The position numbers were made by a program, and so were the translations under genes. Source: an uncultured Verrucomicrobiae bacterium (GTDB lineage Bacteria; Verrucomicrobiota; Verrucomicrobiia; Limisphaerales; AAA164-E04). From it: a stretch of DNA of 64,000 nucleotides. The notes beneath the pieces were generated by a model. That model did no database searches. It was not told the DNA's origin and saw only the letters and a list, made by a program, of their open reading frames with translations. The stretch spans positions 1,256,876 to 1,320,875 of the forward strand of contig OX638380.1 of NCBI GenBank assembly GCA_951813855.1. Direction: 5' to 3'. Of the stretch, positions 10,444-19,747 are shown piece by piece (position 1 is the stretch's first letter; every line of letters begins with the position of its first letter).

Positions 10444-11984
10444 GGGCACTCGCATTAATAACATACTTGTTCAAATGATTAAATCTATTGTCAGAATTTC
10501 ATTTTGACATGTCGATTGACGGATAATCTCTCTGGTGATTTAATAACTGATTTTGATGGTTTATTTAGAGCTGGAAGTTATCAGCCCATATAGGTCGATT
10601 CTATGGATTTTGAAAGGCTTGATTTCGGAAATCCTTAGTTGCCAATCCTTTGGCAACCAACGAATTGAAATTAATTACTTTTAAAAGTTGAAAAAATGAA
10701 ATATGTATGATATGATTAAGCGTGAGCGATCAAGTTGCCGTTATCAGAAAAAAATATCTGAGCTTGGAACCCATCTTCCAAGAATTGACTAAACGTCATT
10801 GGCTAGCATCCGAGGCAATAGCCATAGGTAGGGGTGGAATAAAAATAGTTCACGAAGCTACGGGTGCTAGCCGCACTACGATTCGATCGGGAATTAATGA
10901 ATTGAAAACGGGAGCAATCCCTAAGAAAAATCGCCAAAGGAAAGCTGGAGGGGGACGGAAATCAATAACCGAACACGATAAGACTCTTTTGTCAGATCTG
11001 GATAAACTTATCGAACCCGAGACTCGAGGTGATCCTGAAAATCCGTTGCGTTGGACCTGCAAAAGTGCTGAACAAATCAAAACCACATTAAATGAAATGG
11101 GACATCAAATAAGTGAACGCACCGTAAATAATTTGCTCCATGAAATGGGATACAGCCTTCAAGGCAATCAGAAAACCCTAGAAGGCAAACAGCATCCCGA
11201 TCGAAACCAGCAATTTCGACATATTGAACGGAAATCCCGGAAATTCCTGAAGAAAAATGAACCCGTGATTTCGGTGGACACGAAAAAAAAGGAACTGGTG
11301 GGACAGCACAAAAATAGAGGGGAACGAATGGCATCCGAAAGGAAATCCCGAACTAGTCAAAGTGCATGATTTCCCCGATCCAAATCTACCGAAAGCAAGT
11401 CCCTATGGCGTGTATGATATTAGCACCAATACGGGTTGGGTAAGTGTAGGCACTGAACACGATACGGCGGAATTTGCTGTAGAAACAATTCGTCGATGGT
11501 GGCTATCAATGGGACGAATAAACCATCCCAATGCCAAAAAGCTATTAATTATGGCTGATGGAGGTGGTTCAAATGGTAGTCGTAATAAATTATGGAAAAC
11601 CGAGTTGCAAAAACTGGCAGATGAACTTAGTATGGAAATATCAGTTTGTCATTTTCCACCGGGTACGAGCAAGTGGAATAAAATCGAACATCGAATGTTT
11701 TCATGCATTTCGATGAATTGGCGGGGACGCCCATTAACCAATTATGAAACCATAGTTAATTTGATTAGCAATACAACAACTAAAAATGGGTTGAAAATAA
11801 ATTGCAAGCTAGATGAATCCAAATATCAGACTGGCATAAAAATTACAGATGAACAAATGCAAGATTTGCGCTTAACTAAAGAGAAGTTTCATGGTGAATG
11901 GAATTATAAATTAAAGCTTCATGAATGTAAATAATACGTTTGATACGCACACAAAAAAACGACAGTTTAATTATGCGAGAACCC
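10444..11984 (+). mobile_element. ISAzo13-family element, copy 2
   Basis: This is a 1,541-bp element with the same ends as copy 1 (GGGCACTCGCATTAATAA; complement of GGGTTCTCGCATAATTAA). It is inserted in the codons for Ser-Lys-Trp of the catalytic region of copy 3, a member of its own family. The duplicated target is TT (10442-10443, 11985-11986), with a possible third base. Confidence 0.87.
10722..11934 (+). pseudogene. ISAzo13-family transposase, copy 2, frameshifted
   Basis: The gene starts with GTG at 10722 and has all domains of the family, including VDTKKKELVGQHKN, LLIMADGGGSNGSRNK and PPGTSKWNKIEHRMFS. One extra base near 11314 (AATAGAGGGGAACG, where copy 1 has AATATGGGGAACG) shifts the frame between HKN and EWHP. 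The second part, read from 11318 to the stop at 11934, is otherwise intact. The lesion differs from those of copies 1 and 3. Confidence 0.87.
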
Positions 11985-12934
11985 TTGCTCGTACCAGGTG
12001 GAAAATGACAAACTGATATTTCCATACTATGTTCATCAGCCAGCTTTTGTAACTCGGTTTTCCATAATTTATTACGACTACCATTTGAACCTCCTCCATC
12101 AGCTGTAATTAATAGCTTCTTGGCCTTGGGATGTTTTTTTCGTCCCATTGCTAGCCACCATCGACGAATAGTTTCTACCGCAAATTCCGCAGTATCGTGA
12201 TCAGTGCCTACACTTACCCAACCCGTATTGGTGTTAATATCAAACACGCCATAGGGATTTGCTTTAGGTAGTTTTGGATCAGGGAAATCATGCATTTTGA
12301 CTAGTTCAGGATTTCCATTCGGATGCCATTCTTTCCCCATATTTTTGTGCTGTCCCACCAATTCCTTTTTTTTGGTGTCAACCGAAATCACGGGTTCATT
12401 TTCCTTCAGGAATTTCCGAGATTTGCGTTCAATATATCGAAATTGCTGGTCTCGATCGGGATGCTGGTTGCCTTCTAGCGTCTTCTGCTTGCCTTGAAGG
12501 CTGTATCCCATTTCATGGAGCAAACGATTTACGGTGCGTTCACTTATCTGATGTCCCATTTCATTTAATTTGGTTTTGATTGGTTCAGCACTTTTGCAGG
12601 TCCAACGCAACGGATTTTCAGGATCACCTCGAGTTTCAGGTTCGATAAGATTATTCAGATCTGACAAAAGAGTCTTGTCGTGTTTGGTTAATAATTTCCG
12701 TCCCCCTCCTGATTTCCTTTGGCGATTTTTCTCCGAAATTGCTCCCGTTTTTAATTGATTAATTCCCGCTCGAATCGTAGTGCGGCTAGCACCCGTAGCT
12801 TCGTGAACTATTTCTATTCCACCCCTACCAATGGCTATTGCCTCGGATGCTAGCCAATGACGCTTAATCAATTCTTGGAAGTTTGGCTCCAAGCTCAGAT
12901 ATTTTTTTCTGATAACGGCAACCTGATCGCTCAC
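11985..12934 (-). pseudogene. ISAzo13-family transposase, copy 3, N-terminal part
   Basis: The gene starts with GTG at 12934 and is intact as far as CHFPPGTSK, where copy 2 interrupts it. The region holds the helix-turn-helix-like N-terminus (GASRTTIRAGINQLKTG), VDTKKKELVGQHKNMGKEW and LLITADGGGSNGSRNK. If copy 2 were excised precisely, this copy would be the only one without a point lesion. Confidence 0.87.
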
Positions 12935-13211
12935 GCTTAATCATATCATACATATTTCATTTTTTCAACCTTTAAAAGTAATTAATTCTAATTCGTTAGT
13001 TGTCAAAGGATTGGAAACTAAGATTTACCGTTATCAAGCCTCTCAAAAACCATTGAATCGACCTAAATGGGTTGATAACTTCCAGCTTTAAATAAACCAT
13101 GGAAATCAGTTTTAGATTACCAGAGAGATTATCCGTCCTTTAACATGTCAGAATGAAATTCTGATAAAAGATTTAATCATTTGAACAAATATGTTATTTA
13201 GGCGAGAGCCC

Positions 13212-13690
13212 TAAAACTGATTTTGCCACTCCGGTGTTTGATTTGGCAACAGTTATCGCAGTGGACGGATTCCGAATGAAACACTCCCGTGCCGTCAATA
13301 CTAATCAAATACGCCCCATCCAGATACCGATAGGCTTCTAACATCTTTCCTCGTTGCACCAAGGCCAGCAGGGCTTTGAAAACGGGGCGTACCTGAGCGG
13401 GTTCCAGCAAGTCGAGAACCTTCCGCATGGCCGTGTCGCAAGGCACCTTAAGGAACCCCGAACAGCCGCTCCATATTGGCGCGAATCGTGTCGTTTTGGC
13501 GAGTGTCCCGATCGAATTTCAAAAGAGACTTATATTTGAGTTTAAACAAGGCCAAAGCCGACATCAAATAATCGGTCAGCGTGAATTCGCGGGGTTGAAC
13601 TGGCGATTTGATTTTATCGAATTGTGCTTTCGCCAGTTTCAGCATGCTTTCGACATTCAAATGTTTTCGGAAACCAGGGATCCAAGACAT
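13212..13690 (-). pseudogene. IS4-like transposase, copy B, N-terminal part
   Basis: The start at 13690 gives MSWIPGFRKHLNVES, then REFTLTDYLMSALALFKLK and the first catalytic motif LISIDGTGVFHSESVHCDN. One extra base near 13445, compared with copy D (FGLAMVPCDSALRK), shifts the frame at FGVP. The piece ends at the TAA duplicated by the ISAzo13 element at 13212. Confidence 0.82.
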
Positions 13691-14009
13691 TTTCGTTCTT
13701 CAGGTGACCGACCGAAATCGAATTTCCGGTCTGAGATTGCAGATTGAGGCACTCCACCTGACTCGCGGTCAGACTCCGTAGGCTACGGCTCGAACTAGGG
13801 CACACCGGACATTACCATACCACATCTTGGGGCATTTCGCTGAATTTTTTGGAAAAAAGTTTACGAAAGGCGATGACAAAATCCCCCTAAAACAATGCCT
13901 TTAAGGGGCTAGTGGGAGTTTCTGGCGAAAACCCGATCGAGAAAATCCTTGTTTTTACTGGATTATCTTCTTCAGTGGGAATTGCTGGGTGAATCCCACC
14001 GGTTCGTAT
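13691..14009. other. Spacer with a short IS4-like remnant
   Basis: I see no gene. The last bases before 14009 read GESHRFV in the plus frame, the point where IS4-like copy C begins. The sequence before about 13985 does not match the transposase, so the 5' part of copy C was lost before IS21 inserted. TTCGTAT at 14003-14009 is the left target duplicate of IS21 copy 2. Confidence 0.55.
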
Positions 14010-14238
14010 TGTTCCGCGTCAATTACTTTGCGACACAGCGACAATTACAATGCGACAAATCGGAGGGAAGGATTCCCCGGTGTCTGGGGGACCCCAGGGG
14101 GGCAGGGTTCGGGCCACAAAGGGAGGGCGTAGCCCGACCGAAGTGGCCCGAACCCTGCCCCAAGAAAGGCTGCAAGTTCTTCTGATCGGTGGATAGTTGG
14201 CCCGTCGGCACGACCACGTGTGCGGACGGAGAACCAAC

Positions 14239-15753
14239 ATGACCAAACGACGAGTCACACCTCAACAGAAGAAACTGTTCATGCAATTGCGCCCGAAACA
14301 AGGAGTCGCGTCCGCCGCCGCCGCCATCGGGATCCATCGCTCAACGGGCTATCGGACCCTCGAAAAAGTCAGGAAACAGACCGAAAACCAACCGTCGGAG
14401 GATTCTCCGCCCCCCCAGCGCACTCGTCCGGATCCCTTGGCCACGTTCTTCGAAGCCAAGGTCGTCCCCATTCTGAAGCGATGCCCCGACATCAAGCCCA
14501 TCACGGTGTTCCACGATTTGCTGAACACCGAACCGAAATTTAAGCCGAACTACCGTCGAACCCTGGAACGGCGGATTCGGTCGTGGCGAGCCCAAAACGG
14601 TGCGGAAAAAGAAGTCATGTTCCCGCAGACGAAGAGGCCTGCCGGCACTTTCGCCATTGCCGACTTCACCCACCTGAAGTCCGGGGAAGTCACCATCCGG
14701 GGAGAATCGCTCCGGCACATGTACTTCCACTTTCGCCTCCCATGGTCGTGCTACCGATACGTCTCCGTGGTCATTAACGGCGAGTCCTTCACCGCCTTGG
14801 CCGAGGGAATTCAGGGTGCCTTCGCCGAACTGGGCGGAGTCCCCCACGAGCTCCGAACCGACAGTCTCTCCGCTGCCTTCCGCAATCTGGCCCGGGACGT
14901 AGCGGAGGACTTGACCGAACGCTTCAAGGCCCTGTGCGAACACTACGGGATGAAACCGTCTCGCAACAACCGGGGCGTGGCCCACGAAAACGGCGCCATC
15001 GAAAGCGCCCACCGTCATCTCAAGGACCGGGTTCGAGGCGAGCTGGAACTCCGAGGATCCCGGGATTTCGAGTGCCTGGACGCCTACCGAACCTTCGTCG
15101 CGGAAATCGTCGCTCGTGAAAACGCTAGGGTGGCGAAGGACATCGAGACCGAACGGGGCCAGCTGAACCCGCTGCCGCCGTCGCATCCTTGCGACTGCGA
15201 AGAGGTCATGGTCACGGTGACCAGCACCGCCGGCTGCCGCATTCGAAAGGTTTACTACTCAGTGCCTTCGCGACTCATCGGCTACCGGCTCAAAGCTCGC
15301 ATCTTCGATGACCGGATCGAACTCTTCCAGGGAGCGACGAGGATCGAAACCCTGCCTCGCGGACATCGGACTCACCGTCCCAACGTCATCGATTATCGGC
15401 ATGTCATCCAGTCCCTGAAGCGCAAACCTATGGCTCTGGCACGTCTGACCTACCGCAATGATCTCTTTCCTCGAGAGGCCTATCGCCACTTCTTCGATCA
15501 AGTGAAGGAATCCGTGAGCGAAAAACAAGCGTGCCGTCTCACCGTCGAGTTCCTTGCCTTGGCCCACGAAAACGGCTGCGAAGCGGAAATCGCCGACGCC
15601 ATCGAAGAATCGTTCCGGACCGGCTCCCTCCCCGATGTCGAGTCCCTGAGAACACGCTTTGCGTTCCAGGAGCCTTCCCTTCCTCGGCAAGACGTCGCCG
15701 TGGGCAACCTCGGTCAGTACTCCCATCTGCTCGGTAACCGCCTTTCGCCATGA
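14239..15753 (+). CDS. istA: IS21-family transposase IstA
   Basis: At about 504 residues it is nearly the same as the protein at 2995-4506, with one extra Ala in the helix-turn-helix region (ASAAAAIGIHRSTGYRTL). The catalytic motifs IADFTHLKSGEV, ELRTDSLSAAF and VAHENGAIESAHRHLKDR are present. The start follows GGAG, and the stop overlaps the istB start at 15750. No lesion is visible, so it is probably still able to cut and join if supplied with IstB. Confidence 0.92.
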   Translation: MTKRRVTPQQKKLFMQLRPKQGVASAAAAIGIHRSTGYRTLEKVRKQTENQPSEDSPPPQRTRPDPLATFFEAKVVPILKRCPDIKPITVFHDLLNTEPKFKPNYRRTLERRIRSWRAQNGAEKEVMFPQTKRPAGTFAIADFTHLKSGEVTIRGESLRHMYFHFRLPWSCYRYVSVVINGESFTALAEGIQGAFAELGGVPHELRTDSLSAAFRNLARDVAEDLTERFKALCEHYGMKPSRNNRGVAHENGAIESAHRHLKDRVRGELELRGSRDFECLDAYRTFVAEIVARENARVAKDIETERGQLNPLPPSHPCDCEEVMVTVTSTAGCRIRKVYYSVPSRLIGYRLKARIFDDRIELFQGATRIETLPRGHRTHRPNVIDYRHVIQSLKRKPMALARLTYRNDLFPREAYRHFFDQVKESVSEKQACRLTVEFLALAHENGCEAEIADAIEESFRTGSLPDVESLRTRFAFQEPSLPRQDVAVGNLGQYSHLLGNRLSP

Positions 15754-16624
15754 CCATCCGCTCCACTCCGCCACAAACCGTCGATCCCGACCGACTTTCC
15801 CTCATGCTCTCCGAGCTGCGACTGCCCTCCATCGAGGCCGAGTGGCGGATCCTGGCTCAACGCGCCGACAAGGAGGGTTGGCCGGCGTCAAAATTTCTCT
15901 TCTCCCTCGCCGAACTCGAATTGACCGAAAGGGACAACCGACGCATCGACCGACATACCCGGCAGGCCAAACTCCTCCCCGGCAAGAACCTCGAAGGCTT
16001 CGATTTCAGCCTCATCCCATCCCCGCCCCAAGCACGCGTTCAGGCCTTCGCCTCCGAAGACAGCTGGATCCGCAAGGGAGCCAACCTCCTCATCTTCGGG
16101 CCCCCCGGCGTCGGCAAGAGAGCCACCTCGCCTCCGCCATTGGCCTCTCCCTCGGGCGCCAGGGCCTCAAGGTGCTCTTCACCGGAACCTCCAGCCTCGT
16201 CCAGAAACTGCAGGTCGCCCAACGCAATCTCGATCTCGATGGACTGCTCGCACGGCTCCATAAATTCCACCTCCTCATCCTTGACGATTTCGCCTACGTC
16301 AACCGCGATCGGGAAGAAAGCGCCGTCCTCTTCGAACTGATCTCCGATCGCTACGAACAACGCTCCATCCTCCTCACCGCCAATCTGCCCTTCGCCCAAT
16401 GGGATCGAATCTTTCCCGACCAAGCCACCGCCGCCGCCGCGGTCGATCGACTCGTACACCACGCCACCATCTTCGAGATCAACACCCAAAGCTATCGGTG
16501 CCGCACCGCTTTGGAACATCATCGGGCCGACGGCGCTGCCGAGCCGTCTCACCCCGTCAATCTTCCCACCACTACCGACTCACCAGCCACTCCCACGGCT
16601 CGGGAATCCCGATCCTCGACTTGA
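15750..16624 (+). pseudogene. istB: IS21-family helper ATPase IstB with a frameshift in Walker A
   Basis: The first 120 or so residues are intact, including codon 37 (CAA) that is mutated in copy 1. Within the P-loop, GGCAAGAGAGCCACC has two more bases than GGCAAGAGCCACC of copy 1, so the frame shifts immediately after GPPGVGK. The remainder is readable in another frame with LLILDDFAY and runs to a stop at 16624. The ATPase is therefore lost. The two istB copies are broken in different places. Confidence 0.87.
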
Positions 16625-17097
16625 CCGCGGTCTCGTTCCCGGCGCCACCACTCAGTGAGTCAACCGCCCACCAGAAAGAGAATCCGGATGCCTGCCGCCG
16701 AAGTTGCCGAACCAGCAAAGCAAGGTTCGACGATTGACGCCCGCCCCCGAAGACCGCTCGCCCGGTCACCCTCCCTCAATCCGGATCACAGGACGCCAAT
16801 GACGGCGGTGAGCCGGATTCCAAGCAGTTTTTATCGGAGCCATGGCCACCTCACGGATCCGAGTAGTCCGCTCGCTGCGTCTCGGCGCCGGTCCCTTCTT
16901 GTACCGTCAAACCCCTTCGTGGGATGCTCGTCGCTTCCCTTGACCTCCAGCAGTTCGACTCTCTCTCTTTCCGCTTGACCGTCCCAACCCCGTCCGGAAG
17001 AATGCCCCCTACGACCGATGCAATGAACTTTGCACCTCGTGCCCCAAGTGTCGCATTGTAATTGTCGCTGTGTCGCATTGTAATTGTCGTGCTATAG

Positions 17098-17622
17098 TTC
17101 GTATGTTGGGACCAAGCTGGCGTTAAGTATACGTACATCTGGGTGAATCAATAGCCGCTGAACCAAGCTAATCCCGATCTTAAAATTAATTTTTTATGGT
17201 GCGAAATCCAAGCTCCGGGTGAACAGCCGGCGATTTTTTCTTGGGTCACGGATTGGGAAATCAATGACTCCAATGTTCAAAACATAGCGCGGGCCGGTCG
17301 CAGCCGGTGGCAAATCGAGGATACGTTTAATAGTTTGAAAAATCGTGGGTACCAGTTGGAGCACAATTATGGCCACGGAAAAGAACATCTCACCACGGTT
17401 TTTCTGTTTTTGACGATGCTGGCGGCGCTGGTAGATTAAACGGAACTGATCGCCTGTTCTCTCTTTAAACGGGCGCCTCAGATGATCTAATCGCTCCAGG
17501 AAGTCTGGGTAGAAATCAGATGCCATCTTCGCATGCATTGTCTCACGGATTGGAACCACCTCTACCAGTTACTCGTGTATGAGATGCTCGACTTCGTGCC
17601 TAAACCTGCTGCCCCCACCTAG
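17098..17622 (+). pseudogene. IS4-like transposase, copy C, C-terminal part
   Basis: The frame after the IS21 element reads VCWDQAGVKYTYIWVNQ, then FLWCEIQAPGEQPAIFSWVT, RWQIEDTFNSLKNRGYQLE and ends LDFVPKPAAPT, as in copy A. Three premature stops are visible (near 17151, after MLAALVD and after RAPQMI), so it is older and more decayed than copy A. Only about 180 codons remain. Confidence 0.8.
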
Positions 17623-17857
17623 TAGGCAATATTCTGACCGGGATCGCTAGTCGGCGACCTCAAAAAAAAACTCGATTTAGATCGAGCTCGGAGTGGTGCT
17701 TTCTGAGCTCGTTCGTCTCTCGGGCGAAACGCAAAATAAATCATCTGATCAAGGGAAAAAGTGAAATTTTATCTGAAATCAGTCTTAAAAATTCGCTTTT
17801 CGACCGTATTTAACATATTTATAAATAAATTTCACACAATTGCTATTTGGCCTGATT

Positions 17858-18319
17858 TCAGTGGGAATTGCTGTTGCAAGTGTGCCTTATCTCCACTATC
17901 ATGATAGTATAACTGACTAGTATAATATAGCACAATATAATCATAGATACGATGCTCGATTTATCTGCACTCCACCCGAACAACTTATCCAATCCAGATA
18001 AGCAACCGCAATAAGAACTAGAATCTGCCCATTCTATTGCAATACGATACGACAAAAATAAAGAAGATAATATAGCGCATCCAGTTGCCGTAATATATGG
18101 TTTGCATAATCCAGAAAATATAAGTATTGCCAAGCTTGTTTCCAATATACCTACCACTAAATGCAAAGTACTGCTTGGCATAAATGTAATAATTGGATCA
18201 TTATCATTGACAGACCAATCTCCATAAAAAACATTTATGATCTTTGCGCACCCAATTAGTATAAATACACAAGCCAAGGTATACAAGAACAAAACCTTTA
18301 TATTGATATTCCTATTCAC
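17858..18319 (-). CDS. MauE/DoxX-like redox-associated membrane protein
   Basis: This is a 153-residue protein with four hydrophobic segments (about residues 8-27, 47-70, 75-94 and 121-143). A Cys-rich loop SSYCGCLSGLDKLFG follows the third, as in the MauE group. MauE works in the membrane in the maturation of a disulfide-rich methylamine dehydrogenase subunit; a role here in disulfide chemistry or reductant transfer is an inference. It lies four bases after the gene for the secreted protein 18324-19310, so they are very likely co-transcribed. The DNA is AT-rich compared with the housekeeping genes further right. There is no catalytic thioredoxin partner in the window. Confidence 0.65.
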   Translation of the reverse strand: MNRNINIKVLFLYTLACVFILIGCAKIINVFYGDWSVNDNDPIITFMPSSTLHLVVGILETSLAILIFSGLCKPYITATGCAILSSLFLSYRIAIEWADSSSYCGCLSGLDKLFGWSADKSSIVSMIILCYIILVSYTIMIVEIRHTCNSNSH

Positions 18320-18323
18320 TTAT

Positions 18324-19310
18324 TTACCAATTATGCTTATGAGTTTTTGTGCGCTTCTTCTTTCCATATGCAATCCCGAACCACGCGATTGGCAACAACA
18401 AAGCTGATACAATCAACACAAAATACACTGTTGTATTATTAGATTTGCTTGATTTCTCAACTTTGGGGATAAAATCCACTGATATATCCGCGCCATTCCA
18501 ATACCCTATCATTCTCTGTGCTGTATAATCTTCAATTTCTGTACCAACAGGAATATCCATACTGGATAATTCCCAATGATTGCTCGGAAATCCATTGCTT
18601 CTTACAACTGCATCCAATATAACAACTGTTTCCACAATGGCTAATTCCGGAATCTCTAGGATCACTTCGCTAGGTAGCCACGGATATTTGTCGTTATTGT
18701 AGATGGATCTAACACGGCTGCCATTGCCCTCACATTGATATATGCGAAACCAATTATCAGAATCAATCCAATAATCCACATAATCACCACTTGGATATTC
18801 AACACGCACATGCCACGCATCATAATTATTGATTCTATTTACACCCATATTATAAAGATCAAAATCATTGGTATTTATATTAAACATTGCTGCATTTTCT
18901 GTCCATAAATTTATATTCAACCCTCCCAAAATACGTGGATCAAACAACAACTCTGTGTTAACCATATCCGTGACGTTGTACAGTATAACTCTAGGCGTTG
19001 ATGGCGTTGATTTATCATACAATTTGACTCTATTGCCGTCATATATGCCCCATGTTCCATTATCACTAGTGCTTTCAAAACGCCTTATTTCATGATCAAA
19101 ATCGACATCGTAGTAATTTGTTGCACTATGAACACTATCAGACCACGTGTGCCTTATTTTTAATGATGATGGTGGTACCGAATTACGCACTGACGCTACC
19201 CCATTCAACAAGACATGAGGATCAGGATGCGTATCTGAAGAAACAGAATAAACATTTGTAACTAAACACAAACAGAACAGAGAAATTGCAACTAAACATG
19301 AATCTTTCAT
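18324..19310 (-). CDS. Secreted protein with C-terminal membrane anchor, unknown function
   Basis: The 328-residue product starts with a signal peptide (MKDSCLVAISLFCLCLVTNV) and ends with a transmembrane stretch (YFVLIVSALLLPIAWFGIAY) followed by a Lys/Arg/His-rich tail, so most of it should face the periplasm or outside. The middle part is rich in beta-type sequence with many Tyr, Trp and Asn (WGIYDGNRVKLYD, WHVRVEYPSGDYVDYWID), a layout reminiscent of LolA/LolB-like lipoprotein carriers, but I cannot assign a family. The upstream Cys-rich gene is 23 bp away. The first five codons were copied to 21283-21298 by the tandem duplication. Confidence 0.6.
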   Translation of the reverse strand: MKDSCLVAISLFCLCLVTNVYSVSSDTHPDPHVLLNGVASVRNSVPPSSLKIRHTWSDSVHSATNYYDVDFDHEIRRFESTSDNGTWGIYDGNRVKLYDKSTPSTPRVILYNVTDMVNTELLFDPRILGGLNINLWTENAAMFNINTNDFDLYNMGVNRINNYDAWHVRVEYPSGDYVDYWIDSDNWFRIYQCEGNGSRVRSIYNNDKYPWLPSEVILEIPELAIVETVVILDAVVRSNGFPSNHWELSSMDIPVGTEIEDYTAQRMIGYWNGADISVDFIPKVEKSSKSNNTTVYFVLIVSALLLPIAWFGIAYGKKKRTKTHKHNW

Positions 19311-19333
19311 GAATCAAAAATATACATATATGA

Positions 19334-19729
19334 TCAACTCCCGCTGCTACTGTCTGGGGCGCATGGAACCGTTTCTCTTCTTTGTTCCCAATTCCATGCG
19401 CTCGTCGTCATAATAGGCCAACAAATTCCGTTAGTTTGATGCTTCGGAAACACAACTCTGCAATTGACCGTGCGCCAGCAAGCACGCGTCCTTGTGTCGC
19501 AGTTGGTTTTGTTCGTTGTCACAATGCTTGACGATGGAAATCTTGCCACCAGAAATGCAGAATCCGGACAATTTGCCGCAAAGAATGTCCCGCACTGAGG
19601 CTTCGTCACGCAGTCTTCCATGCTCGAAGATGCCCTCAGATAGTCGCATGCTTCATTCACGGTTATCCCGAAAGCAAGCATGAACAACATGCAAGCTAAC
19701 ATTCCCATCAACCGATTGCTCGTGATCAT
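19334..19729 (-). CDS. Small cysteine-rich secreted protein, copy 1
   Basis: The 131-residue product has an N-terminal signal peptide (hydrophobic stretch at residues 7-24) and nine cysteines after it (about residues 28, 40, 46, 54, 77, 84, 90, 103 and 123). Aromatic residues are clustered in the last third (ICWPIMTTSAWNWEQ). I do not recognise the family. The neighbours, a DUF1573 protein 18 bp upstream and a MauE-like membrane protein downstream, suggest an exported protein whose disulfides are set by the operon, by analogy with MauE. An identical copy lies at 21322-21717. Confidence 0.6.
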   Translation of the reverse strand: MITSNRLMGMLACMLFMLAFGITVNEACDYLRASSSMEDCVTKPQCGTFFAANCPDSAFLVARFPSSSIVTTNKTNCDTRTRACWRTVNCRVVFPKHQTNGICWPIMTTSAWNWEQRRETVPCAPDSSSGS

Positions 19730-19747
19730 AACAACATACTTTCCAAC

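Larger units (their letters stand above)
10131..13211 (-). mobile_element. ISAzo13-family element, copy 3, interrupted by copy 2
   Basis: The ends are GGGCTCTCGCCAAAATAA at 10131 and its near-exact inverse ending at 13211. The target duplication TAA is at 10128-10130 and 13212-13214. Without copy 2 the element would be about 1,538 bp, matching the others. It lies inside IS4-like copy B and points to the minus strand. Confidence 0.88.
14010..17097 (+). mobile_element. IS21-family element, copy 2
   Basis: The left end has GTCAATTACTTTGCGACA and CGACAATTACAATGCGACA; the right end has two inverted copies of the latter (17047-17088). The target duplication TTCGTAT is at 14003-14009 and 17098-17104 (8 bp if the preceding G is counted). 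It is inserted in IS4-like copy C between the codons for GESHRFV and CWDQAG, a different position from copy 1. Confidence 0.88.

Noticed and set aside
11300..11330. Programmed frameshift in ISAzo13 copy 2
   Set aside because: The other two copies are open across this point, and the site is a single extra base without a slippery run or matching overlap of two designed frames.
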